Shown here in pieces: positions 1 to 8,384 of a stretch of 64,000 nt of DNA. The DNA lies in contig NZ_JAHXYW010000016.1 of the NCBI RefSeq assembly GCF_019969725.1, positions 18,183 through 82,182 on the forward strand, in the 5' to 3' direction. Origin of the DNA: Neobacillus bataviensis (GTDB taxonomy: Bacteria; Bacillota; Bacilli; Bacillales_B; DSM-18226). The notes under the pieces were generated by a model. That model was not told the DNA's origin, did no database searches, and saw nothing but the letters and a program-made list of their open reading frames with translations. The translations under genes were made by a program, and so were the position numbers. Position 1 is the first letter of the stretch. Each line of letters begins with the position of its first letter.

Positions 1-2
1 GA

Positions 3-1658
3 CAACACATTAAAGTAAAGCCTACAACTTTAAAGGAAATCCGTCCTGAAATGGTTCATCCAAATGATATTGTCTTCCTTTACCATCCTATGATTAAAGG
101 AATCGTAAATAAACTGATTCCACCCGAGTGTCCCTGTATTGTTGCAAAACGAGACATTAATATGGCTAATTGCAGAGAGTTGATCAATCTCCCTCCAGGT
201 CAGAAGATACTTGTAGTTAATGATACAAAGAAAACGATTGAAGAAGCTGTTGCCTCACTTCGTGAGACGATCTCTGAGCACGAGTACTTTCCATATAATC
301 CTGATGAAAATATTCCAGATGACATAGATTATATTTTAACTCCAGGGGAGATAGATTTATTACCTGATGGGTTAACAAACGTGATCAATATTGGAGATAG
401 AATTTTAGATATTGAAACCTTTATCGAGTTTGCTGAATTGCTCGGTATCGACTATCAACCTCAGATGGTAAAGAGGTATATGAAATCTTTAGTTTCACTT
501 TCATTGGAATATGAGGGAATGGATTACACAAAGGGGAACCGAATGAAGGACATTCGAAATGTTTCCCGTTATACGTTTGATGATGTAATTGCCGAAAGTA
601 CGTCCATGGTAAAAACGGTTCAACTAGCAAAGGAATTTGCAAAGACATCTTTCCCTGTATTTATTTATGGTGAAAAAGGAGCAGGAAAAAGTATGCTCGC
701 ACAAGCGATTCATCATTATTCCTATCATAACGGAGATCCTATTTTTTCTGTGAATTGCAAATCAAATCCAATTGACATGCTGGAAAAGGAATTGTTTGGG
801 TTTGAGGAAGATCTTATCCATACAATGGGAGCTTTTGAGATAACAAACAATGGAACGGTTTATTTGGAAGATGTAGATGAATTGCCTTTTTCACTCCAAA
901 TTAGAATATTTAATGCTGTGAAAGAAAGTAACTTTCTTCGAGTTGGCGGCACAACACCCATTCCATTACAGGCACGGTTGATTGCCTGCAGTACAAAAGA
1001 ATTAGACCAACTTGCTGACAATGGAACGTTTTATCTTCCTTTTTATGAAATGCTGACATCCCAATCTCTCATCGTCCCTTCTTTGAAGGAGAGAAGGGAA
1101 GATTTTGTGCCATTAATTGAGGAATTAAAACGAAGGCTCAAAAAAACAGATGTCATTTTTACAGATGAAGCTATGGAACATTTACTTTGTTATGGATGGC
1201 CGAGAAATGTAACGGAACTTTATGATTGTATCACCTATATTTGTTCTATGGGAGAGGATACCATAGGAGTGAAGTCGTTACCAATAAATATACGGATGAT
1301 GAGCGGGGATTGTAAACTTGGGATATTGAAGGGGCATAAGATTAACCCCTTAGAAATTATTAAAAAAATTGAAGCCCATGGTTTTTTAGAAGAAAATATC
1401 GAAATACTGAAAATATTTGCATTAGGGAAGCATGAACGAACCTCATTTGGAAGGCTGACTCTTAAAAAGCGTTTGGAAGAAGCAGGGATTTATCTATCTG
1501 AGCAACAAATTCGGATGAGAATGGAAATCCTCCAGGAGCTGGAATTATTAATTGTTCGACAGGGACGAGCGGGGTCCACCATATCACAAATAGGTGAAGA
1601 ATTTCTTCAATTTTTACAGTCCTCTGCAAACGTTAATATAAAAGGAAGTTATGATTGA
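3..1658 (+). CDS. AAA+ regulator of the sigma-54-activator type, 5' end outside window
   Basis: The frame is open back to the window edge, so the gene starts upstream and the ATG at 51 is probably internal. About 180 residues without a recognised domain precede an AAA+ core. Walker A reads GEKGAGKS (about residue 206 counted from ATG 51) and the Walker B region reads GTVYLEDVDELP. An arginine-rich segment (LKERREDF) and the helical lid with GWPRNVTEL follow, as in NtrC-type activators. The GAFTGA loop that contacts sigma-54 is absent: after ELFG the sequence runs through FEEDLIHTMGAFEI. A winged-helix-like tail follows (residues about 440-520). By family it would be a transcription regulator. 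Without GAFTGA it probably does not activate sigma-54 polymerase. The target is unknown. A terminator lies 44 bp downstream. Confidence 0.7.
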   Translation, partial: QHIKVKPTTLKEIRPEMVHPNDIVFLYHPMIKGIVNKLIPPECPCIVAKRDINMANCRELINLPPGQKILVVNDTKKTIEEAVASLRETISEHEYFPYNPDENIPDDIDYILTPGEIDLLPDGLTNVINIGDRILDIETFIEFAELLGIDYQPQMVKRYMKSLVSLSLEYEGMDYTKGNRMKDIRNVSRYTFDDVIAESTSMVKTVQLAKEFAKTSFPVFIYGEKGAGKSMLAQAIHHYSYHNGDPIFSVNCKSNPIDMLEKELFGFEEDLIHTMGAFEITNNGTVYLEDVDELPFSLQIRIFNAVKESNFLRVGGTTPIPLQARLIACSTKELDQLADNGTFYLPFYEMLTSQSLIVPSLKERREDFVPLIEELKRRLKKTDVIFTDEAMEHLLCYGWPRNVTELYDCITYICSMGEDTIGVKSLPINIRMMSGDCKLGILKGHKINPLEIIKKIEAHGFLEENIEILKIFALGKHERTSFGRLTLKKRLEEAGIYLSEQQIRMRMEILQELELLIVRQGRAGSTISQIGEEFLQFLQSSANVNIKGSYD

Positions 1659-1701
1659 TTTAAGAGGCTAATGGCGTAATATGATGATTTTAGTAAAAAT
1701 C

Positions 1702-1727
1702 AAAGCTTGGTGCTCACCAAGCTTTTT
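1702..1727 (+). terminator. Intrinsic terminator after the AAA+ regulator
   Basis: AAAGCTTGGTG and CACCAAGCTTT form an 11-bp inverted repeat followed by a short T run. Confidence 0.75.
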
Positions 1728-1817
1728 ACAATTATTTATGATTCATTTTCAAATTCATACTAAAGTTCATTAGTCATTTTTTTGATTAAATTAAGGCAGG
1801 TCTTCCATGGAAGTAAA

Positions 1818-2363
1818 CTATAGATTCCTATCCAACAAAATCCCCACCTGTTCTGCCACAACTTGAGTTGGTTCAGATAAACCATTGGTGATCCAAGCTG
1901 TTACTATCTCTACTATAGCTGCTCCAAAAAATTTAAGAACTAAATCCTTACTTAATCCTTGATTTTTTCCTTCATTTACATCTACTTCACCCGCTAACTC
2001 CTCGATCACAAATTTTAGGAAGTGACTACGAAAAGTAGGGGCTCCTTTACTCGCTAACATGGTTGAAAAGAATGAGGAATTACGTTCAAAGTATTCAAAC
2101 CACATCAGATTTCCCTCGGTATAATCCAAATCAGCTGCTGATACGCACAGTTTCCTTAGTTCGTTAATATGTTCTTCAATGAGCTTATCCAGTAAATCAA
2201 ATTTATCCATGTAATGATCATAAATGGTTCTTCGACCAACATTTGCCCTGTCGGAAATATCTTGGATCGTAATATGATCAAAACTTTTTTCAGACATTAG
2301 TTCAATAAAAGCCTTTTTTATTGCTTCTTGAGATTTTTGTACTCTTCTATCCACACTAGACAT
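1818..2363 (-). CDS. TetR/AcrR family transcriptional repressor
   Basis: A 181-aa protein with an N-terminal TetR helix-turn-helix: ITIQDISDRANVGRRTIYDHYMDK matches the family pattern in two consecutive stretches. The C-terminal ligand domain (residues about 70-180) resembles the TetR_C type seen in Bacillus regulators. The frame can be extended to a TTG at 2378. The ATG at 2363 is preferred because GGTGAT lies 7 nt upstream and the protein then begins MSSVDRR. It is divergent from the decarboxylase-like/cupin pair, and the intergenic region carries repeated TGTGC-N6-GCACA-like sites. It therefore probably represses itself and that pair. The ligand is unknown. Confidence 0.85.
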   Translation of the reverse strand: MSSVDRRVQKSQEAIKKAFIELMSEKSFDHITIQDISDRANVGRRTIYDHYMDKFDLLDKLIEEHINELRKLCVSAADLDYTEGNLMWFEYFERNSSFFSTMLASKGAPTFRSHFLKFVIEELAGEVDVNEGKNQGLSKDLVLKFFGAAIVEIVTAWITNGLSEPTQVVAEQVGILLDRNL

Positions 2364-2390
2364 TCTAGGAATCACCAAGCTTTCTTAAAA

Positions 2391-2503
2391 GTTATCGCAC
2401 AAATTTACTCAACTTGTGCAGTAACGCACAAATCACAGCATTTTGATTATTGCCGTTATCCTCTGTTCATTTTATATTATACACAGGTGTGCGATAACGC
2501 ATC
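2391..2503. promoter_or_regulatory. Three TetR operator-like sites between divergent genes
   Basis: GTTATCGCACA (2391-2401) is the exact reverse complement of TGTGCGATAAC (2488-2498). Between them, TGTGCAGTAACGCACA (2415-2430) is an imperfect palindrome with the same TGTGC-N6-GCACA layout. The third site continues as TGTGCGATAACGCATC. Placement between the repressor gene and its divergent neighbour fits autoregulation. No footprint data exist here, so the assignment is inference. Confidence 0.6.
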
Positions 2504-2588
2504 AATATACGATTAACTAAAACAGCTAATATTACTATCTTCGGAATAATAGAAGAGTTTATTAAAATCAATGAGGAGGTTTAGAGTT

Positions 2589-3344
2589 ATGGATCGTATT
2601 GAAAAGAGCAAGGAAAAGTTCCACCAGTTATTTGGTGGGGGAGTAACAGCCGCACATGCTACCGATCCTGATTTTCAGGACATTCTGAGCCATTTCATTT
2701 TTGGGGAAGTTTTTTATCAAGGTAATCTAGATGATAATCTGCGTGAGTTGATCACCTTGGTGGTTCTTACGACCAATCAAACTTTATCTCAGCTAAAAGC
2801 ACACGTAAGTGCGGCACTAAATGTAGGTTTAACACCCGTAGAAATCAAAGAAGCTGTTTATCAATGTGCTCCGTATATTGGTTTTCCGAAAACATTGAAT
2901 GCTGTCAGTCAAGTGAATGAGGTTTTCAAAGCGAAAAATATTGCGTTACCAATTGAAAGTCAAAAGCAGGTTGATGAAAATAATCGCTTTAACAAGGGAC
3001 TTGCAGTTCAAGTAGAGATTTTTGGTGAGGTGATTGCAAAAATGCGCGAAAATGCTCCAGAAAACCAAAAGCATATTCAGGATTATCTTTCCGCTTTTTG
3101 CTTTGGTGATTTCTATACTCGCAGAGGACTGAATTTGAAAACACGGGAGTTGTTGACACTCTGCATCATTACGGCTTTAGGCGGTGCCGAAGGCCAAGTT
3201 AAGGCCCATGTACAAGGTAACAAAAATGTGGGTAATGACAAGGAAACATTGATCACCGCACTCACCCACTGCCTTCCATATATAGGCTTTCCAAGAACAC
3301 TGAACGCATTAGCTTACGTTAATGAAATGATTCCTGAAAATTAA
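2589..3344 (+). CDS. Carboxymuconolactone decarboxylase-like protein, two CMD domains
   Basis: A 251-aa protein with two CMD/AhpD-fold repeats. Each carries the family pattern REL(I/L)TL...AH(V)...P YIGFP.TLNA (residues about 45-115 and 165-245). There is no CxxC motif, so an AhpD-like peroxidatic role is unlikely. The ATG at 2571 overlaps the ribosome site GAGGAGG; the ATG at 2589, 8 nt beyond it, is the better start. Such two-domain CMD proteins are often encoded beside small cupins, as here, and are thought to act on small quinone- or lactone-like compounds. The substrate is not known. It is probably controlled by the divergent TetR gene. Confidence 0.8.
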   Translation: MDRIEKSKEKFHQLFGGGVTAAHATDPDFQDILSHFIFGEVFYQGNLDDNLRELITLVVLTTNQTLSQLKAHVSAALNVGLTPVEIKEAVYQCAPYIGFPKTLNAVSQVNEVFKAKNIALPIESQKQVDENNRFNKGLAVQVEIFGEVIAKMRENAPENQKHIQDYLSAFCFGDFYTRRGLNLKTRELLTLCIITALGGAEGQVKAHVQGNKNVGNDKETLITALTHCLPYIGFPRTLNALAYVNEMIPEN

Positions 3345-3393
3345 AAAAGGGTGTTACCTATTATTTCTAAAAAGTTTTATTGGAGGAATTAAA

Positions 3394-3804
3394 ATGGCAA
3401 AACATGAAGAAGTAAAAAATGGCGTTATTTTCCCAGCGGGAGAGAAAAATGAAGCATATGAACAATTTTTTGTAGGACAAAGTTATCTTAAAGGATTAGT
3501 TGCTGATCCTAAAGTGAGTGTTGGTGTTGGGAATGTAACTTTTGAACCTGGATGCAGAAATAACTGGCATATTCATCGCGATGGATTTCAAATTTTATTG
3601 GTAACGGGTGGCGAAGGTTGGTACCAAGAAGAAGGAAAGCCTGCTCAATTCTTAAAAGCTGGCGATGTTATAGTCACACACGATGGTGTGAAACACTGGC
3701 ATGGTGCCGCAAAAGATAGTTGGTTTGAACACATTGCGATTACTGCTGGTACTCCTGAATGGTTGGAACCAGTAGCAGATGAGGAATATAACAAAGTAAA
3801 ATAA
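3394..3804 (+). CDS. Small cupin-domain protein, hydroxynitrile-lyase-like family
   Basis: A 136-aa single cupin barrel. Motif 1 is WHIHRDGFQILLVTGGEGWYQ and motif 2 is AGDVIVTHDGVKHWHGA. The histidines (WHIH, KHWHGA) and Q of motif 1 are the usual metal ligands. The pattern resembles the manganese cupins that include bacterial hydroxynitrile lyases, but most members have unknown reactions. A good ribosome site (GGAGGAA) precedes the ATG. The gene lies 49 bp after the CMD gene with no terminator between, so they form an operon. The two probably act on the same unknown metabolite. Confidence 0.82.
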   Translation: MAKHEEVKNGVIFPAGEKNEAYEQFFVGQSYLKGLVADPKVSVGVGNVTFEPGCRNNWHIHRDGFQILLVTGGEGWYQEEGKPAQFLKAGDVIVTHDGVKHWHGAAKDSWFEHIAITAGTPEWLEPVADEEYNKVK

Positions 3805-3887
3805 GAGTTGAGGTTAAAAATTACTCTGTTATTCAGGGCTTTTTTAGTATTCATCCCTATGAACATAGTTCTTTAACAGAACATAAT

Positions 3888-3921
3888 AAAAAACTGCTAG
3901 AAATTATTCTGGCAGTTTTTT
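3888..3921 (+). terminator. Intrinsic terminator after the cupin gene
   Basis: AAAAAACTGCTAGAA and TTCTGGCAGTTTTTT form a 15-bp stem with one mismatch and end in a T tract. The A/T symmetry would let it work in both directions. Confidence 0.8.
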
Positions 3922-4022
3922 GTATGTTCAGGATTTCCATCTATTGGGGAAACTCCATTCGTGAATAAGTTACAACCTTTGTCATCAACTTAAGAAATAT
4001 ACAAATTAGAAGAAGGTGTATC

Positions 4023-5132
4023 ATGGCGAAAAAATGTTATCGGTCATTCACCATCATTTCTTTATGCATGGCATTATTACTAATGTCATCCTGTAACCAG
4101 GTACAAAGAAAAGAAGAATCCAAAAAGGAGAAAACTCCTCGTGAAGTATTAGGGTTTTATACAGAACAGGAAGGAACGTATCCAGGGTCGCAAGCTATAG
4201 TTAACTCCCAATTCAAGAGCTTAAGCGTCATTGCTCCCTTTTGGTATAAACTTGATGATAAACGTCCAGGCAGTCTTATAGATTCCGTAACAGCAGATCA
4301 TAAAAGAAAGGTTATTCAGAGTGCCCATAAAAAACACGTGAAGGTATATATGGTTGTACATAATCTCTTTTATGAAACCGTGGAGAAGGGCAAGCAGGCT
4401 GCGAGTAATGTACTCGATAACGAGAATAACCGCAATGTTTTCATACAGAACTTACGCACTGAAATGAATCAATTTAAATATGACGGAATTAATATTGACA
4501 TGGAAAACTTGTATTTGACTGACCGAGATTCCTTTAGTCTGATGATAAAAAATTTGTCTGATGCACTAAATCGTGATGGAAAAGTAGTTACGGTTTCCGT
4601 CCCGGCAAACACAGGTGATTCCCGTGCTAATCCCTGGTCACCATGGTTTGATTACGAAAAGCTTGGTCAATATTCGGACGGGTTAATGATTATGACATAT
4701 GATGAACACAACCCAAGAACAACACCCGGGTCAACAGCATCAGTCGAATGGACAGAAGCAACGATTCGTTATGCTTTGAAACATGGAGTACCACCATCCA
4801 AAATTTTACTCGGTATCGCTGGTTACGGATGGGACTGGGATACAACAGCAGCAGGCAAAGCTAAGTATAGTTCCTTTAAAGAGTTAATGGATCAGCAAAC
4901 AAAATATAAAGCAAAAATTGTATGGGACTCCCGTTCGCAAACGCCATATTTCAGTTACGTCGATGAAAAACACCATAACCACCAGGCTTGGTTTGAGAAT
5001 AGCCATAGTCTGCGGTTTAAGCTAAACCTTGTAGAAAAATATGACTTACAGGGAATTGGGATTTGGCGGCTTGGCTTAGAAGATCCAAAGTATTGGACGA
5101 CTATACCTGAAAAAATAAGAGTTAAAAAGTGA
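4023..5132 (+). CDS. Glycoside hydrolase family 18 lipoprotein
   Basis: A 369-aa exported protein. The lipoprotein signal ends MSSC, with Cys24 as the lipidation site, so it should sit on the outer face of the membrane. The GH18 barrel carries the catalytic signature DGINIDME (Glu about residue 160), followed by VTVSVPA, MIMTYDEH, GIAGYGWDW and a C-terminal GIGIWRLG. These match the YaaH/YdhD-type GH18 proteins of Bacillus, which act on N-acetylglucosamine-containing glycans such as spore cortex or cell wall. No LysM domains are present, unlike YaaH. It appears to be a single-gene unit. The substrate is inferred from the family. Confidence 0.85.
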   Translation: MAKKCYRSFTIISLCMALLLMSSCNQVQRKEESKKEKTPREVLGFYTEQEGTYPGSQAIVNSQFKSLSVIAPFWYKLDDKRPGSLIDSVTADHKRKVIQSAHKKHVKVYMVVHNLFYETVEKGKQAASNVLDNENNRNVFIQNLRTEMNQFKYDGINIDMENLYLTDRDSFSLMIKNLSDALNRDGKVVTVSVPANTGDSRANPWSPWFDYEKLGQYSDGLMIMTYDEHNPRTTPGSTASVEWTEATIRYALKHGVPPSKILLGIAGYGWDWDTTAAGKAKYSSFKELMDQQTKYKAKIVWDSRSQTPYFSYVDEKHHNHQAWFENSHSLRFKLNLVEKYDLQGIGIWRLGLEDPKYWTTIPEKIRVKK

Positions 5133-5223
5133 TCGAATGGTTATCCAGTATTTATATAAAAGAAATAACTCATTTCACCATGGATATACCCCTGTCAAGT
5201 AGACAGTAAATAAAAAGCATTCT

Positions 5224-5319
5224 CTTCAGCTTTGGCAATGATAGTTGGTTGCCAGGAGATTGTCAAGGAAAGCACTTGACAACCCCCTGGCAACCAACTA
5301 TGTGGTCAGTAAGCTGAAG
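5224..5319. repeat. Long nested inverted repeat inside the IS3 element
   Basis: Outer arms are CTTCAGCTT (5224-5232) and AAGCTGAAG (5311-5319). Middle arms are TAGTTGGTTGCCAGG (5242-5256) and CCTGGCAACCAACTA (5286-5300). Inner arms are TTGTCAAG (5260-5267) and CTTGACAA (5275-5282), around a 7-nt loop. It lies between the orfB stop and the left IS end. It could block read-through, or be a separate small palindromic insertion. Confidence 0.85.
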
Positions 5320-5351
5320 AAGGAATTAATCTAATCAGATTGATTAATTTC

Positions 5352-6233
5352 TTAGGCTGCCTGAAGTCTGTATTTAACTGGGCTTAGGTAGCCTAATTTT
5401 TTTTGAATTCTTTTGTGATTATATCTATAAATGTATTTTTCTACCTCTTCTATAACTTCCTCTGGTTTCTGGAAGTTCTTTAGATACATACATTCTGTTT
5501 TAAAATGACTAAAAAAGTTTTCTGCGCATGCATTGTCTAAAAAATTGGCTTTTCTGGACATACTTTGAGTAATACCATTCAGTTTGACGGCTTCGTGGTA
5601 GTCTTGAGATGTATACTGAAAACCCTGATCGCTATGCAGAATGGTTTTATCAGTCACATCTCTTTTTTTATTTGCTTCTTCCAATGTATCTAATACAAGC
5701 TCTAAACCGTTTTTGGAACTGATTTTGTAAGCAACGATTTCCTTATTCCATAGATCACAGATGACTGACAAATATAAGCGTTGGTTGTTAAAAATCAAAT
5801 AGGTAATATCTGTAACCCATTTTTTATTGGGATTTTCTGCAATAAAGTTCCGATTAAGGACATTCGGAACTATTATTCTTTCACTGCCTTCACGATACCT
5901 CTGTCTTTTCTTACGGATTTTAGCCTGCAGCTTCATCTCTTTCATTAGCCGATAGATTCGCTTATGGTTTACCTTTATTTCGTATTGTTGCCTAATAGAT
6001 GCGGTAATTCTTGGATACCCATAAGTACCATTCGCCTCTTCATAGACTTCTACAATATAATTCTTTATCACCTCATTTTCCTGTTTCTTTGGAGTAATAA
6101 CCTCTTTTTGCTTTAACCATTTATAATATCCACTTCGTGAAACCTTTGCCAATTCACATAGTAAATTAACAGGATACTGGGTGCTTAGTTCAAAAATAAT
6201 TTGGTAGTATATTGGGATCTCTTTCTTTTTCAC
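5352..6233 (-). CDS. IS3-family transposase orfB (DDE integrase)
   Basis: A 293-aa reading frame with an HTH_21-like region (NGTYGYPRITA) and an rve integrase core. WVTDITYL carries the first Asp, HSDQGFQYTS the second Asp, and the segment DNACAENFFSHFKTE the catalytic Glu. The C-terminus (YNHKRIQKKLGYLSPVKY) is typical of the family. It can begin at a GTG overlapping the orfA stop, but in IS3 elements the active enzyme is usually an OrfAB fusion made by -1 frameshifting. A suitable A6G site lies in orfA. All catalytic residues are present and there is no internal stop, so it may be active. Confidence 0.93.
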   Translation of the reverse strand: MKKKEIPIYYQIIFELSTQYPVNLLCELAKVSRSGYYKWLKQKEVITPKKQENEVIKNYIVEVYEEANGTYGYPRITASIRQQYEIKVNHKRIYRLMKEMKLQAKIRKKRQRYREGSERIIVPNVLNRNFIAENPNKKWVTDITYLIFNNQRLYLSVICDLWNKEIVAYKISSKNGLELVLDTLEEANKKRDVTDKTILHSDQGFQYTSQDYHEAVKLNGITQSMSRKANFLDNACAENFFSHFKTECMYLKNFQKPEEVIEEVEKYIYRYNHKRIQKKLGYLSPVKYRLQAA

Positions 6234-6544
6234 CTCCTTCTCAAATCCATTAGCTTTTTTAAGAATGCATTCTCTGCTTCCAATCTGATAACTTTCTCTT
6301 CAAGGGATAGATCCTTTTTTCGAGGACGCCCTGATAAATATTTTCTTTGATCTTCAAATGCACTTAGTGCATCTCCCTTTGAATTTTCGTATTTTTTTAC
6401 CCATTTTCTAATTGGATACGTAGAAGGCAAATTATATTTATTTGCTAAACGCAGATAACCCATTGTACCAGTCAAATATTCCTGAACAACCTTTAATTTA
6501 AATTCCTCTGTATACTTATTAAATTTCGTACCTTTTTTTTTCAT
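6230..6544 (-). CDS. IS3-family transposase orfA (HTH protein)
   Basis: A 104-aa DNA-binding subunit starting MKKKGTKFNKYTEEFK. It has an insertion-element helix-turn-helix (LRLANKYNLPSTYPIRKWVKKY) and a C-terminal leucine-zipper-like helix (LEEKVIRLEAENAFLKKLMDL), the usual IS3 OrfA layout. It overlaps orfB in the -1 frame. The first 14 residues are nearly the same as those of the element starting at 63959. Confidence 0.9.
   Translation of the reverse strand: MKKKGTKFNKYTEEFKLKVVQEYLTGTMGYLRLANKYNLPSTYPIRKWVKKYENSKGDALSAFEDQRKYLSGRPRKKDLSLEEKVIRLEAENAFLKKLMDLRRR
6254..6260 (-). other. Programmed -1 frameshift site (A6G) between orfA and orfB
   Basis: The minus strand reads TTC TTA AAA AAG in the orfA frame. 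Slipping back one base on AAAAAAG enters the open orfB frame and gives an uninterrupted OrfAB fusion. A6G slippery sites at this place are well known in the IS3 family. An AGAAGGAGG sequence follows closely and could act as the stimulatory Shine-Dalgarno element or as the start signal of separate orfB translation. Confidence 0.65.
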
Positions 6545-6675
6545 GAAAAATCCCTCCTGGTAGAACAGTATAGGCTTTTTCCTAACTGTCTACACAAGAG
6601 GGATAATATCACCATGAACTGAGTTATTTACCTAAATAGGCAGTATGTAGTTCTTTGTTCAGTTATTTCCCTTTT

Positions 6676-8148
6676 TTATTTTGGCAAGTGATTGACTTCA
6701 TTAGCAACTCTGATTCCAGACTCAATGGCTCCTTGCATCCATCCATGAGTAAGTGTGGTATGCTCACCTGCAAAGTGGACTCTACCTTCAGGTGTAGGAA
6801 TATAGGGGAAAAGTTCGTGTTCCTGACCAGGCTTAAAAGTCGCTAGTGCCCCACAAGCATATGGATTATCTACCCAGCTAAAGGACGTTCCTGAAACAAA
6901 CTCTGAAAACACTTGGTCTCCGAAAATGACGGATAAGTTCTTTAAAGCATAGTAAATTCGGTCTTCGTTGGATAAACCATTCCATGTCAAAGACTCATCT
7001 GCCCACGTATAACTTGCCAAAACCACAGCCGGACCCTTTGTGCCAATCCCCTGACTAGGGTAATACGTGAATCGAATCGGCAGGTCCGTTATCGATTTAC
7101 CACCAAATTGATTTTCTTTTTCCCAAAACCTGCTTTTAAACTCGATCCCTACTTTCGTCGCAGCCATATAGTTCAGTTCACGAATCGCTCTCCGTTTATA
7201 ATAGGAAAAAGAATGGAAGGGCTCCACCTCTACAAAACGTAAGACGGTAAAAGGGATGGTTATGATGGCAAGATCACTTGTTATAGAGGATTGTTTTAAG
7301 GTGTGAGAATGGTTGGAATGGATGGTTATACGATTTGGGTGTTGAACAATTTTCGTCATCCTTTGAGAGAACCATATATCATCTTTTAATTGAGGCAAAA
7401 ATGCCCTAGGGAGCAGGTCCATACCACCCGTTATCTCATAGAAACGATCTGTACTGAAGCTCGCCGATTCTCTTAAAACCTCCAGAAATGACATCCCCAT
7501 ATAGGCTTCATAGTCAAGAAGTAAACCAATCATATCAACCGCACCAGATGAAAAAATAGTTCCATATTGATAATGGTAAGACCTTAAAAATGTACCTAGC
7601 GAGAAATCTTTAAATTCTTTTTCGATAAGAGGCCAATTTTTTACAGGATTTTTGTTGATAAAATCGACAATGGGCTGTATCGCTAAATTTAACAGATCCT
7701 CGGCGCTCTTGCCTCTTTCATTCCGGTCAACAGGGAAATTTAGAATACCTGGATTACTTTCAAAAATGTCAAGACGTGTTTTGATTCCATTGAGGTAAAG
7801 AATATCGACTGGAGTCCGATTGATAAACTGGTTTACGGGTAAACCGAATTTATAGATATACTCTAAAGTTAAAAGATGGGTATCAGGGATCCGCATAGGG
7901 CCAATGTTTAAATAAAGCCCACTGCTAAAAGGGGAGCGTATTGCCGCGGCACGTCCGCCCACTTTATTGGTTGCTTCAATAATTGTGACTTTGTGCCCTG
8001 CTTCCTTCAGGAGAGAAGCGGCAACAAGTCCAGCTAATCCTGCACCGACAATGGTAATGGTCTTAGGAAAAGGAGACTTTGGCAGTCCATTTCTAATGAT
8101 ACTAATCATTTGTTGAGTCGTTAATTGATGATTTATGGAATTAGGCAT
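6676..8148 (-). CDS. Flavin-dependent amine / L-amino-acid oxidase
   Basis: A 490-aa FAD enzyme. The Rossmann motif VGAGLAGLVAASLLKEAGH (residues about 34-52), the following acidic turn (IIEATNKVGGRA) and the C-terminal FAD motif (GRVHFAGEHTTLTHGWMQGAIESG) define the flavin monoamine oxidase superfamily. Length and ends resemble Bacillus YobN-type proteins and L-amino-acid oxidases. The expected reaction is oxidative deamination with release of H2O2 and ammonia. There is no signal peptide, so it is probably cytoplasmic. It is a lone gene divergent from the next unit. The substrate cannot be read from the sequence. Confidence 0.85.
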   Translation of the reverse strand: MPNSINHQLTTQQMISIIRNGLPKSPFPKTITIVGAGLAGLVAASLLKEAGHKVTIIEATNKVGGRAAAIRSPFSSGLYLNIGPMRIPDTHLLTLEYIYKFGLPVNQFINRTPVDILYLNGIKTRLDIFESNPGILNFPVDRNERGKSAEDLLNLAIQPIVDFINKNPVKNWPLIEKEFKDFSLGTFLRSYHYQYGTIFSSGAVDMIGLLLDYEAYMGMSFLEVLRESASFSTDRFYEITGGMDLLPRAFLPQLKDDIWFSQRMTKIVQHPNRITIHSNHSHTLKQSSITSDLAIITIPFTVLRFVEVEPFHSFSYYKRRAIRELNYMAATKVGIEFKSRFWEKENQFGGKSITDLPIRFTYYPSQGIGTKGPAVVLASYTWADESLTWNGLSNEDRIYYALKNLSVIFGDQVFSEFVSGTSFSWVDNPYACGALATFKPGQEHELFPYIPTPEGRVHFAGEHTTLTHGWMQGAIESGIRVANEVNHLPK

Positions 8149-8214
8149 CTGATCGCCCCTATATAAAAAGATTAATACATTGTATTCATTGGACAGGATG
8201 CCTATGTTTTAAAA

Positions 8215-8284
8215 GGTTTTTTTGACAGGGCGATGTCAGAAAAAGACTGGCCGGAACACGCTCCTATTAGGTGGTGTCCGGCCA
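8215..8284. repeat. Two inverted repeats between divergent genes
   Basis: TTTTTTTGACA / TGTCAGAAAAA (about 8215-8243) is followed by TGGCCGGAACAC / GTGTCCGGCCA (8248-8284). The second stem is GC-rich but has no T tract. Lying between divergently transcribed genes, neither is an obvious terminator for a recognised gene. Confidence 0.55.
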
Positions 8285-8297
8285 ATTTAATGTCATC

Positions 8298-8359
8298 TTT
8301 ACATAACTAAATGTAAACTTTTTTTTACATGATGCATATAATACTTTACCCGATGTAAA
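8298..8359. promoter_or_regulatory. Repeated TTTACAT/ATGTAAA operator with promoter
   Basis: TTTACAT-N6-ATGTAAA (8298-8317) is a perfect palindrome. A second pair of the same half-sites flanks 8324-8330 and 8353-8359, and TATAAT (8337-8342) lies between the second pair. This is upstream of the membrane protein/XRE regulator operon, so autoregulation by the XRE protein is the simplest reading (inference). Confidence 0.55.
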
Positions 8360-8384
8360 AGTGACCATACAGGAGGTGTAAACC

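Larger units (their letters stand above)
5187..6605 (-). mobile_element. IS3-family insertion sequence, apparently complete
   Basis: About 1.42 kb with overlapping orfA and orfB on the minus strand. The ends align over 21 nt (TACCCC...GTAGACAGT at left; the reverse complement of the right end is TATCCC...GTAGACAGT). The same end appears at 63880, where a related element starts. The exact border and target duplication could not be fixed, because both flanks are AT-rich and share GATA/ATAT. The flanks AAATAACTCATTTCA (5163-5177) and TGAACTGAGTTATTT (6615-6629) are inverted copies, so the element sits in the loop of an older hairpin. Confidence 0.9.
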
